Assembly (NCBI GenBank): GCA_028819005.1
Contig: JAPPMP010000011.1
Coordinates: forward strand, 33,994-97,993
Direction: 5' to 3'
Source of the DNA: Acidimicrobiaceae bacterium
GTDB taxonomy: Bacteria; Actinomycetota; Acidimicrobiia; Acidimicrobiales; Aldehydirespiratoraceae
DNA: 64,000 nt
The notes below the pieces were generated by a model. That model was not told where the DNA came from. It made no database searches and saw only the letters and a program-made list of their open reading frames with translations. Shown here piece by piece: positions 38,701 through 47,348 of this stretch (within the stretch, counting starts at the first letter, position 1; each line of letters opens with the position of its first letter). A program made the translations under genes and the position numbers.

Positions 38701-39931
38701 AAGTCGGCCTCACCCAGATCATCGATGAAGGATGGACGGTCTATCGAGCCGTCTCGTCGACAACCTGGCCCGGCGAAGCGACGCTGGAGATCGCCAAGGT
38801 GTGTGCAACTTCTGACCAATGGCATGGTGAGCACCTATTGGACGGCCGATCAGTCGCTGGCATCGACGAGATGCTCTACCCGCTCTCGCGGTCGGGGTGG
38901 CGCAAGCAGCGCCTCGCTGCCAACGCTGACAAGTCCTTCCAAGGCTCGATCGTGCTGGGCATGGGTTTCACCATGAGTCCCGAGGAAGCGCGAGAACTGA
39001 TGGACACGGACCCGAAGAACGCCGATGTGCTGTTCCCTTACCTCGGTGGCGAAGATCTCAATCAGTCGCCAACGCAGACAGCTCCTCGGTGGGTCATCAA
39101 CTTCTTTGACTGGTCCGAATCAAAGGCCCGTTCCTACCCTGAGTGCTTCGCAATCGTGGAGGGCCTAGTCAAACCGAGTCGCTCCAAGCTCAAGGGAAAC
39201 GCTGTTGGTCGCAGACGTGCGGAGTATTGGTGGCAGTACGGCTCGACTGCCAAGGAGCTATACCGAACCATGAGCCGCTGGAACGAGTGCTGGCGTTGTC
39301 ACGGGTCAGCAGGACCATTCAGCCTGTCCGAGTACCCACGCGGCAAGTTCTGTCGGACGCTACTGTTGTGTTTGCCTACGACGATTTCTTTCACTTCGGT
39401 GTCCTCACCAGTGGCTTCCACGTGCGTTGGGCGGTGCGTTTCGCCTCCTCGATGCGGACAGACACCCGCTACACCCCCTCGGATGTCTTCGAGACCTTTC
39501 CAATGCCGCCAAGCAACGAGGCTGTGTCCGCGGGCGGGCAACATCTCGACGTACACCGCTCCTCCTTGATGTTTGAACGCGATATCGGACTGACGACTGT
39601 CTACAACGAGATTCACGACCCGAGCGTTCGCACGGATCAAGGCATTCGCGAACTCCGCAACCTGCACGTTGATCTCGACGTGGCGGTACTAGACGCCTAC
39701 GGGTGGTCCGATCTCGAACTCGGGCATGGCTTCCACGGGGTCCGCGGCCAAGGCGTTAGGTTCACTTTCTCCCCCGAAGCTGCCGACGAGGTGCTGGATC
39801 GGTTGCTGGAACTGAACAAGACGCGCTACGAGGCCGAAGTTGCGGCCGGGATGCACCAGTTGAAGCGAAAGCCGAAGGCTGCAAGGGCAAGGCCCGTCGG
39901 CCAAGGGTCGTTGTTGGAAGGCACCCAATGA
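35754..39931 (+). pseudogene. drmMI: DrmMI-like adenine-N6 DNA methylase, frameshifted
   Basis: A class 1 DISARM-type methylase split by a frameshift. The first frame (35754 to a stop at 39569) contains motif I DPAVGSG (634-640), the catalytic NPPF (918-921) and target-recognition-like sequence. Near 39278 the family-like reading moves to the next frame: LYRTMSR continues as LERVLALSRVSRTIQ and ends at 39931. One missing C after AGCCG would restore a protein of about 1391 residues. Downstream family segments (AYDDFFHFGVL, RYTPSDVFETFP) are intact. A sequencing error, recent inactivation or recoding are all possible; no slippery homopolymer is present. The second part overlaps drmA in ATGA. 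Confidence 0.8.
39278..39278 (+). other. frameshift point in the methylase gene
   Basis: Codons up to CGC (39276-39278) follow the upstream frame. The family-like peptide LERVLALSR starts at CTG 39278-39280 in the other frame. This is equivalent to loss of one base. Confidence 0.7.
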
Positions 39932-42900
39932 CCGCACCCGTTGATTCGCCCTCGGTGCCAAGCCCTTGGGATCTGCGGGCAGATCTCGTCAACCGGGTCA
40001 CCGCTGACCTGCTGGGGCCACTTGACGGGGAGCACGAGGTCATTCGCGGTTATCAGCTGGAGAGCGGCAAATGGTCGTCACCGGGCCGAGTACGAGACCG
40101 CTACCTCGTCGGAATGCTGGCAACTCGAGGGACCGTTGCAGCCGATCCCGAGCGCGATGACGAGGCCGGACCCGAAGAAGGCGACGACGGTGGCAACGGC
40201 ATACAGGACGACCGCAGCCCGAGGCTGGTCATGGCCCAATCGTCGATGGGGCTGTCGGTGGTCGTGGATGGCTCGGTTGATCGTCTGATTGCTCGGTGCC
40301 GTTGGGGCCAATACTTGCGGGAGTTTCACGATCAGGACGACGGCTCCCGGGCGTCGGTGTGGGTTCGGCATCCACAAGACGTTTCGGTCGTCGTGCCGCT
40401 TACGGGTGGCGACTTCGGGCCGCTGCCAGTGAACACCGAAGGCGTCGTGCTGCGGGGCAGGGTGACTCCTTCGGATGCCGGTCCGTGGCTGGTCACCGTG
40501 TTCCTGTCGAATGAACAGGAGCAAGTCGAGATCAACAAGGACAGCCGGTGGTTGTTCCAACCCCGCCTTGACCTGACCGCACCCGACGGTGCGGCCGTGT
40601 TTCTCGGCCGGGGGGAGGTCATCGCCGAATCCTCGATCGGCTCGGATTCGGAGCGGTTGGAGGTCGCGCATCTCGACATGCAGTACCGCAATGTCGTGGA
40701 GTTCGCAGTCGGCCACGGGGTCGGCACTGAGGTTGATGTCTCGGCCGATGACCCTCGCCGCGCTGTTCGAGCCGGTACTGCTGTGATTCCCAAGCACGAG
40801 GTGTGGCGAACCGACACACCTAGGCCTGATGATGTGCCACAGCTCGCGGGCCTCGTCACCGACATGAAGGTCCTTTCGGAATTGGAGCCCGACGATCTTC
40901 GGGCTGCGCTGTCGCCATTGGCCGACGGCTACCGGTCGTGGCTGAGCGATGAGAGGGGGCGCATCGCCGATCCGACAGCACGGCTCGAAGGGCATGAGGC
41001 AACGGCGCAAGCAGTGCTCACTCAGGCAGATGAAGTCGCTGACGCGATCGCTGCCGGGATCGAGCTGGTCTGCACCGATGCCGATGCGCTTGATGCCTTC
41101 CGATTCGCCAATCAAGCCATGTGGCGCCAGCGGGTTCACACCGTGGCCATCGAAGCACGGCGGCGCGATGCCGGCTTGAGCCTGCGCGAGGCAATCGGCG
41201 ACGCTGACGATCCCAGCAATCGATCATGGCGGTTGTTCCAGTTGGCGTTTGTGCTGCTGTGCATTCCGTCCCTCACCGATCCAGCTCACGCCGAGCGCGG
41301 ACGCGGCGGTGCACTCGCTGACCTGCTGTTCTTCCCGGCTGGCGGCGGCAAGACCGAGGCCTACTTGGGTCTTGTTGCATACACGCTGGCCACGCGCCGC
41401 TTGCAGGGCGTTGTTGGCGAAGGAGACGACGCTGTCGATGGACGCGACGGCGTAGCAGTGCTGATGCGCTACACGCTTCGCCTGCTGACGACCCAGCAGT
41501 TCCAACGTGCTGCGACGCTGATGTGCGCTGCGGAACTGCTGCGCCAACGTCGAGCCAAATCCGATGAGCGCTACGCCGGTGCGCCCTTCCGACTCGGCAT
41601 GTGGGTGGGGGGCTCGGTGTCGCCGAACCAAGCCCGCGACGCGGAGAAATTCGCTGAGGACGCCAAGCTCGGCGGCTACGGGAGCGGTCCAGCGACACCG
41701 CTGCAGCTCACCGACTGTCCCTGGTGCGGGCGAGAGCTCGACGTCACAGCCGATGTCAGCTACGACGCCGGCCTCGCTCGCTTCTTGGTGTACTGCGGTG
41801 ACGCACAGGAGTGCTCGTTCACCCAGCGGCATGCCCCGGGCGAGGGAATCCCCGTCATCACCGTGGACGAGGAGATCTACCGGCTGGTGCCGTCATTTGT
41901 GATTGCCACGATCGACAAGTTCGCCCAGCTTCCCTGGAATGGGGCAACCTCCACGTTGTTCGGCCGAGTGGAGTCGCGTTGCGAGCGGCACGGCTATCGG
42001 AACCCTGATCTCGACAGGTTCCACCGGTCGCACTGGGAGGAACGCGACTCCCACCAACCGATCGGTCTGCATCTTGCCGCCAAGACCGTCGAGTCGATGC
42101 GGCTTCGGCCACCCGATCTGATCATCCAAGACGAGATGCACTTGGTGACCGGCCCCTTGGGAACGATGGCCGGTCTCTACGAGACTGCGATCGACCGGCT
42201 GGCCGCATGGCGCTACCAGGGGCAGCCCGTGCGGCCAAAGGTGGTCGCCTCGACCGCCACGATCCGCCGGGCCCGGCAGCAGACATGGTCAGTGTTCTGG
42301 CGGGAGTTGCGGGTCTTCCCACCACCCCTGCTCGAGGCCCGCCGGTCGTTCTTCGCTGAACAGGTACCTCCAACGCCCCGAACTCCCGGCCGGCTGTATC
42401 TTGGCGTCTGCGCCCACGGCGAGAGGCTCAAGCAAGTCGAGCTGCGGGTCTTTGCCGCAGTCATGGCCGCGGCCAAGGCCATCTGGGACGAACTCGGCGA
42501 CAACGCATTGGCAGCCGACCCGTGGATGACCACCGTCGGATACTTCAACGCTGTGCGGGAGCTGGCCGGGATGCGGCGCATGGCCGAGGACGAATTGCGG
42601 GCCAAGCTCCGCCGAACGCGTTTCACGACGGGGCTCGTGAATCGGACCGGAATCGACCTCAAGGAGCTGACCTCACGGGTGTCGTCGGAGGATATCAAGT
42701 CGATCTTGCGCCGGCTGTTCATTCGCCATCGCCCCGAACAGGACCCAGGCGACGAACGGCCAGTCGATTTGTTGCTGGCGACGAACATGATCTCTGTCGG
42801 TGTCGATGTGCCTCGCTTGGGCTCGATGATCGTGGTCGGTCAGCCCAAAGCCACTGCTGAGTACATCCAGGCCACGTCCCGAGTCGGTCGCGACCCGAGC

Positions 42901-43590
42901 GGGCCCGGGCTGGTGATCACGCTCTACAACTGGGCTCGGCCGCGCGATCTGTCGCACTACGAGACGTTCGATCACTACCACGCGACCTTCTACCGCCACG
43001 TCGAACCGCTGTCGGTCACCCCATTCTCAGAGCGGGCACTCGACAAGGGGCTGACCGGCGTCTTGGTTTCGGCGGTGCGCCACGGTGACGAGGACTGGAA
43101 CCCGAATCCGTCAGCTCGATCCTTCGCTCGCCCCGATCAGCGAATCGCCGACCATGTGGAGGCAATCGCTGAACGAGCTGAATCGGTTACCGGCATGTCT
43201 TCGGTCGCTGGACTGGTGACCGAGATGGTTGACAAGCGCCTCGACGCCTGGGAACGCGAGGCTGCTGTTCGGCCCGACCTGTCATACGCCAAGCGGACCG
43301 CAGAGGACGTTGCGCTGCTGTGGAAGCCCGAAGCTGGCGACTGGGACATATGGACCTGCCCGAACTCGCTCCGCGATGCCGAGGTGCAGGCCAATCTGCA
43401 GATCATCGAGGAGGACCCCACCTACGAGTCGGGCAGTCAGCCACCGATCACGCTGGGCGTGGCGCCTGGTCACGGACGTCCGGACCTGACCGATCACGAC
43501 CGCCCGACAGTCGCGGGCGATGAGGAAATCGACGACGCCATCGAAGCCGACGAGGCCGAAGGCCGCGTCGCCGAGGGTGCATCGAGATGA
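39928..43590 (+). CDS. drmA: DrmA-like helicase
   Basis: A 1220-residue SF2 helicase matching DrmA of DISARM. Walker A is PAGGGKTEAYLGL (about 471-483), the Walker B variant is QDEMH (about 734-738), and the C-terminal half carries LLLATNMISVGVDVPRLG and QATSRVGRD (about 981-989). Four cysteines around CPWCGRELD and CGDAQEC suggest a zinc-binding insertion. In characterised DISARM, DrmA with DrmB forms the DNA-engaging core. It overlaps the methylase stop and drmB start in ATGA. Confidence 0.9.
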   Translation: MTAPVDSPSVPSPWDLRADLVNRVTADLLGPLDGEHEVIRGYQLESGKWSSPGRVRDRYLVGMLATRGTVAADPERDDEAGPEEGDDGGNGIQDDRSPRLVMAQSSMGLSVVVDGSVDRLIARCRWGQYLREFHDQDDGSRASVWVRHPQDVSVVVPLTGGDFGPLPVNTEGVVLRGRVTPSDAGPWLVTVFLSNEQEQVEINKDSRWLFQPRLDLTAPDGAAVFLGRGEVIAESSIGSDSERLEVAHLDMQYRNVVEFAVGHGVGTEVDVSADDPRRAVRAGTAVIPKHEVWRTDTPRPDDVPQLAGLVTDMKVLSELEPDDLRAALSPLADGYRSWLSDERGRIADPTARLEGHEATAQAVLTQADEVADAIAAGIELVCTDADALDAFRFANQAMWRQRVHTVAIEARRRDAGLSLREAIGDADDPSNRSWRLFQLAFVLLCIPSLTDPAHAERGRGGALADLLFFPAGGGKTEAYLGLVAYTLATRRLQGVVGEGDDAVDGRDGVAVLMRYTLRLLTTQQFQRAATLMCAAELLRQRRAKSDERYAGAPFRLGMWVGGSVSPNQARDAEKFAEDAKLGGYGSGPATPLQLTDCPWCGRELDVTADVSYDAGLARFLVYCGDAQECSFTQRHAPGEGIPVITVDEEIYRLVPSFVIATIDKFAQLPWNGATSTLFGRVESRCERHGYRNPDLDRFHRSHWEERDSHQPIGLHLAAKTVESMRLRPPDLIIQDEMHLVTGPLGTMAGLYETAIDRLAAWRYQGQPVRPKVVASTATIRRARQQTWSVFWRELRVFPPPLLEARRSFFAEQVPPTPRTPGRLYLGVCAHGERLKQVELRVFAAVMAAAKAIWDELGDNALAADPWMTTVGYFNAVRELAGMRRMAEDELRAKLRRTRFTTGLVNRTGIDLKELTSRVSSEDIKSILRRLFIRHRPEQDPGDERPVDLLLATNMISVGVDVPRLGSMIVVGQPKATAEYIQATSRVGRDPSGPGLVITLYNWARPRDLSHYETFDHYHATFYRHVEPLSVTPFSERALDKGLTGVLVSAVRHGDEDWNPNPSARSFARPDQRIADHVEAIAERAESVTGMSSVAGLVTEMVDKRLDAWEREAAVRPDLSYAKRTAEDVALLWKPEAGDWDIWTCPNSLRDAEVQANLQIIEEDPTYESGSQPPITLGVAPGHGRPDLTDHDRPTVAGDEEIDDAIEADEAEGRVAEGASR

Positions 43591-45449
43591 GTCCGCCGCG
43601 GTCAAGGCGGGGTGCGTACCAATCCCGGCGAGTCGGCGGGGTTCGCCCGTCGCAGATGATCCACACCTACGGCCCCGGTGCCGTCGTGGACCTGCCGGGA
43701 TTGTCCGTCGTGCTGGCCGGAACCGACCTGTGGGACATCAACCACAGCGAACGCGTCCTCGAGCCTCGACTGCTCGGCGCTGTGCGGGCGCTGCCCGGCT
43801 GCCACCTGGTCGCCGAGTTCCGGACGCCGCCTTGGGAAGACGAGACTGCGAGCCCGTTCGATGAATGGGCCCGCATCGGCGTGCCCGTGCACCCGTTCCC
43901 GCGTTGGCTCCGGTGTACCGGTTGTGACCTGCTGTCCCCGGTTGATCGCAAGCGGTTCCAACTCGACGTTCCCGTCTACCGGCCCGATCGGGCCCGCTAC
44001 TTCCACGACCGTTGCAAGGGCCGTCGGCCATCTGCGGTACCTGCACGGTTCTTCGTGGCGTGTCCGGCTGGCCACTTGGACGACTTCCCGTGGGAGGAGT
44101 TCGTGCATCGTGACTGCCGGTGTTCCGGCGGAAGCCCGATTCTGGAGCTCAAGGAGGCGGGCAAGGCGAGCCGCGCCACAGATGTCCGGGTGGTCTGCAA
44201 GACCTGCGGCGCGAACCGGCTGGTACAGGACGCCTTCGGTGCCGATGCCGAAGCGCACTTGCCGCGATGCCGTGGCCGGCACCCGCATCTTCAGCGCTTC
44301 GATGCCGAGTGCACCCAGCCAACACGGGCCCTGCTGCTCGGCGCGTCCAACGCATGGTTCGCCGTGTATCGCTCGGCGCTCACCATTCCCACCGTCACCG
44401 GCGATATCGAACAGAAGGTGGCCGAGCACTGGGACGACCTCAGTGACATCGACGACCGCGCCGAATTCGACTTCATCGTCAGGCGACTGCAGAAGGGAAC
44501 CGGAGAAAAGGCGCTGCGATGGGCGCTGCGATGGGACGCCGACGACGTCTGGACGGCAATCGACGATCACCGGGGCGGCAACGAGGGCGACATCGGTACC
44601 GGCGACCTGCGAGGGCCGGAGTGGGAGGCCTTCACGGCAGCGGTGCCGCCGAAGTCGGACGACTTCAAAGTGCGGGCCTTGGAGGCGCCGGCCGGATTCC
44701 GGAAGACGATCGACCATCCCATCGCTGTGGATCGCCTGCGAGAAGTGCAGGCATTGTGCGGCTTCACGCGAATCGACGGACCTGACGCTGAGGATTCGAA
44801 CCGGATCGCGCCGATCTGGAAGGGAGAGCAGTCGTGGCTGCCTGCCGCAGAGGTCCGGGGCGAGGGGATCCTCATCCGACTGCCCGAGGCGCGAGTCGAG
44901 CAGTGGGAGAAGGACTACCGGGCCAGCAGTCGCTATCGAGACCTCGAACAGGCGACTCGCAACTGGCGGAGTCGCCGCGGACTCGATCCTGACGGCGGAA
45001 TGCCGCCGGCACGCTTCGTGCTGCTGCACACGCTGTCGCACCTGCTGGTGCATCAGGTTGCTCTCGACTGCGGCTACTCGACGGCTTCGATACGGGAGCG
45101 TCTCTACTGCCGCGAGTCCGGCGACCCCGAGGGCCCACCGATGGCGGGTGTGCTGCTGTACACGGCTTCTCCCGATTCGGAGGGGACACTCGGCGGACTC
45201 GTGGCTCTGTCCGAGCCAGATCGGTTGGCTGGTGTGCTGCGAGATGCAGTGAGCCGCGCCAGGCTCTGCTCGACTGATCCCATGTGCGCCGACCACCATG
45301 CCGGCGACCTTGGGGACTCATTGCACAACGCGGCTTGCCACGCCTGCCTCTTTGCGCCCGAGACGTCCTGCGAGGTCGGCAATCGCTATCTGGACAGAGG
45401 AGCGATCGTCCCGATCCTCGGTCACGCCGTCGACGCCTACTTCATATGA
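43587..45449 (+). CDS. drmB: DrmB-like DUF1998 protein
   Basis: A 620-residue partner of DrmA. It starts with arginine-rich RRVGGVRPSQMIHTYGPG, typical of the family, and has Cys pairs for zinc: CTGC near 110-113, CRCSGG and CKTCGANRL, then a C-terminal DUF1998 region with HTLSHLLVHQVALDCGY and a cluster CADHH...CHACLFAPETSC. Family knowledge places it as the helicase accessory of DISARM. The usual next gene, drmC (phospholipase-D-like), is absent; a toxin-antitoxin pair follows instead. Confidence 0.9.
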   Translation: MSPPRSRRGAYQSRRVGGVRPSQMIHTYGPGAVVDLPGLSVVLAGTDLWDINHSERVLEPRLLGAVRALPGCHLVAEFRTPPWEDETASPFDEWARIGVPVHPFPRWLRCTGCDLLSPVDRKRFQLDVPVYRPDRARYFHDRCKGRRPSAVPARFFVACPAGHLDDFPWEEFVHRDCRCSGGSPILELKEAGKASRATDVRVVCKTCGANRLVQDAFGADAEAHLPRCRGRHPHLQRFDAECTQPTRALLLGASNAWFAVYRSALTIPTVTGDIEQKVAEHWDDLSDIDDRAEFDFIVRRLQKGTGEKALRWALRWDADDVWTAIDDHRGGNEGDIGTGDLRGPEWEAFTAAVPPKSDDFKVRALEAPAGFRKTIDHPIAVDRLREVQALCGFTRIDGPDAEDSNRIAPIWKGEQSWLPAAEVRGEGILIRLPEARVEQWEKDYRASSRYRDLEQATRNWRSRRGLDPDGGMPPARFVLLHTLSHLLVHQVALDCGYSTASIRERLYCRESGDPEGPPMAGVLLYTASPDSEGTLGGLVALSEPDRLAGVLRDAVSRARLCSTDPMCADHHAGDLGDSLHNAACHACLFAPETSCEVGNRYLDRGAIVPILGHAVDAYFI

Positions 45450-45480
45450 GCGGCGACACATTCGGCGCAGTCACTGCTGG

Positions 45481-45495
45481 TCATACTTGGTATGA
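45481..45495. promoter_or_regulatory. palindromic operator overlapping the antitoxin -10
   Basis: TCATAC-TTG-GTATGA is a perfect inverted repeat of 6-bp arms with a 3-base centre. It overlaps the -10 box TATGAT (45491-45496) that precedes the antitoxin GTG. This is the arrangement expected for autorepression by a ribbon-helix-helix antitoxin. Confidence 0.65.
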
Positions 45496-45502
45496 TAGAT
45501 GT

Positions 45503-45736
45503 GTGAAAGTTACGGTTTCCATCCCCGATCCGCTGTTCGCTGAAGCCGAACGGCTTGTTCAGCGGCGCAGATGGTCAAGGTCGCATCTTTACGCTCAGGC
45601 TTTGGCGATGCTCATGGAGCATGAAGATGACGGAGAGACCACAGAACGGCTTGACGCCGTGTACAGGGATCAAAAGCCGCGGGTAGACACGGGTTTGCTG
45701 AACGCGCAGGCCCATGCCGTACGCGAAGAATGGTGA
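45503..45736 (+). CDS. MazE-type ribbon-helix-helix antitoxin
   Basis: A 77-residue protein. KVTVSIPDPLFAEAERL is a ribbon-helix-helix DNA-binding start, followed by a variable C-terminal part likely to wrap the toxin. It begins with GTG six bases after the -10 box, so the message is probably leaderless. It overlaps the downstream MazF gene by seven bases, the usual antitoxin-first order. Confidence 0.85.
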   Translation: MKVTVSIPDPLFAEAERLVQRRRWSRSHLYAQALAMLMEHEDDGETTERLDAVYRDQKPRVDTGLLNAQAHAVREEW

Positions 45737-46095
45737 CGGAGAGCACCAGGCCGCGTCGGGGTGGGATCTACTGGGTCGATCTTGGCGAACCCACAGGATC
45801 GGCGCCTGCGTACCGTCGTCCGGTCTTGGTTGTCTCCGCCGACTCGTTCAACCGCAGCAGGATCAACACGGTTGTCGCTGTGGCGATCTCATCCAACGCA
45901 CGCTTGGCAGAAGCACCGGGAAACGTGGAACTCCCTGCGGATGTTTCTGGGCTGAATCGCGATTCCGTGGTGAACGTTTCGCAGGTTTTGACCCTGGACA
46001 AGACTCAGGTGAGCGACCGAGTCGGAACTGTCGACTTCCCCACGATGAGCCGCGTCGAGGATGGCCTGAAACTTGTTCTTCAGCTTGCCGAGTAG
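45730..46095 (+). CDS. mazF: MazF/PemK-family endoribonuclease toxin
   Basis: A 121-residue member of the CcdB/MazF fold. RRGGIYWVDLGEPTGSAP and YRRPVLVVSADSFNRSR give the conserved Arg and substrate-loop region, and NVSQVLTLDKTQV the late conserved segment. MazF toxins cut single-stranded mRNA at short sequences when the antitoxin is degraded. Its position right after the DISARM-like genes suggests it stabilises the island. ATG at 45730 chosen; GTG at 45733 is possible. Confidence 0.9.
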   Translation: MVTESTRPRRGGIYWVDLGEPTGSAPAYRRPVLVVSADSFNRSRINTVVAVAISSNARLAEAPGNVELPADVSGLNRDSVVNVSQVLTLDKTQVSDRVGTVDFPTMSRVEDGLKLVLQLAE

Positions 46096-46181
46096 TCCGA
46101 ACACGCCGTCGACAGCACCCTGGTGCAGGCCGCGATTTCGCATCGGCGCCTGAAAGAGGATGGCCCGCCTGGAACATCGGG

Positions 46182-46211
46182 GTTGAGCATTTTTGCGGCT
46201 GAGCGCTCAAC
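46182..46211. other. short inverted repeat upstream of APH-like gene
   Basis: GTTGAGC (46182-46188) and GCTCAAC (46205-46211) form a 7-bp inverted repeat with a 16-base loop that includes ATTTTT. It may be a weak terminator for mazF or an operator for the next gene; neither is shown. Confidence 0.3.
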
Positions 46212-46229
46212 AGTGCTGTACTACACGGC

Positions 46230-47315
46230 GTGACAGACATTCCTGCATCCCTATCTGCGTTGACGCCTGAGTGGGTCAACGAACGGTTGGCCGCTGCTGG
46301 GCACGACTCCGAGGTCACGAGCATCAAAGTGAGACCCTTGGAGGGGTTCACCGGGATCATGGGCGAGGTGGCCAACCTCGACATGACCTACGCGGGCGAC
46401 ACTGATCTGCCGAAGACGATGTTCGGCAAATGCCCCCGCGACGACGAAACAGCCCGGCTCTACAACAAGGTGATGAACGCGTACAAGCGCGAGCACGGGT
46501 TCTACCGGGACCTGGCCGACCGGGTGCCGATGACCATCGCACGCTCGTTCGTCAACGAGTACGACGACGAGTCGGGCCGGGCCGTCCTGTTGATCGAGAA
46601 GATCGAAGGCGCCGCCGGCGACGTCCTCGACGGACCCGACGTCGAAATGTTCAACGAGTTGATTCACCAACTCGGCACCATGCACGGCCAGTACTGGGGC
46701 AGCGACGCCTTCGGCTCACGCGACTGGGCCATCGACTGGAGCGCGCCGTCTCTGCTTGCCGGCATTCCGATCCTGCGCGGGGACTGGCCCCCCATGCGCG
46801 AGAAGTTCCCTGACATGGCCCCTGTTGAAATACTCGACTTCTTCGAAAGAACCTGGGTGTACGACACTGAAACATGGCTTGAACGAATCGCCGAACGGCC
46901 CTGGACCATGGTCCATGGCGATTACGAGTTCGACAACATCTTCTTCGCGGACGAGGGCCCGGTGATACTCGACTGGCAAACCACCATCAAGAGCAACCCC
47001 GGCCAGGATGTGGCCTGGTTCCTGGGTGTCGGGGCCACCGAAGAGTCCGTCGCGGAAGAGGACGCGCTGCTCGACACGTACCGGGCGGCGCTGGCCGCCG
47101 CGGGAGGACCCGACTGGTCCAGAGACGAGCTCCTCAACGACATGGCGGCCAGCCTTCAGTTCCACTGCACCGGTTCGGTCGCCACCCTCCACGGCGTCAT
47201 CTCCCAGGGAGCGGCCCCGCAGCACCGCAGCTACCGGCGGTTCGACAAGATGGTGAACGGCATGATGGCCTGCGCGGTTCGCTGGAACGTCCTGGATCGA
47301 GTGGCACAGGATTAG
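46230..47315 (+). CDS. aminoglycoside-phosphotransferase-like kinase
   Basis: A 361-residue protein with the APH/choline-kinase fold. VHGDYEFDNIFF supplies the catalytic loop HGDxxxxN and VILDWQ the metal-binding Asp. It resembles the ecdysteroid-kinase-like group common in actinobacteria, whose substrates are mostly unknown; antibiotic resistance should not be assumed. GTG start. The next gene begins 33 bp downstream on the same strand. Confidence 0.82.
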   Translation: MTDIPASLSALTPEWVNERLAAAGHDSEVTSIKVRPLEGFTGIMGEVANLDMTYAGDTDLPKTMFGKCPRDDETARLYNKVMNAYKREHGFYRDLADRVPMTIARSFVNEYDDESGRAVLLIEKIEGAAGDVLDGPDVEMFNELIHQLGTMHGQYWGSDAFGSRDWAIDWSAPSLLAGIPILRGDWPPMREKFPDMAPVEILDFFERTWVYDTETWLERIAERPWTMVHGDYEFDNIFFADEGPVILDWQTTIKSNPGQDVAWFLGVGATEESVAEEDALLDTYRAALAAAGGPDWSRDELLNDMAASLQFHCTGSVATLHGVISQGAAPQHRSYRRFDKMVNGMMACAVRWNVLDRVAQD

Positions 47316-47348
47316 GCCGATCCCGACCGCCCAAGCAAGACTCGGCCC

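Noticed and set aside
39241..39340. Programmed frameshift in the methylase
   Set aside because: No slippery heptamer or strong following stem was seen; mutation or sequencing error is simpler.
43602..45299. Long minus-strand open frame (565 codons) over drmB
   Set aside because: High GC keeps antisense frames open. The plus strand has family motifs and ATGA coupling, while the minus frame has no motif or ribosome-binding site.
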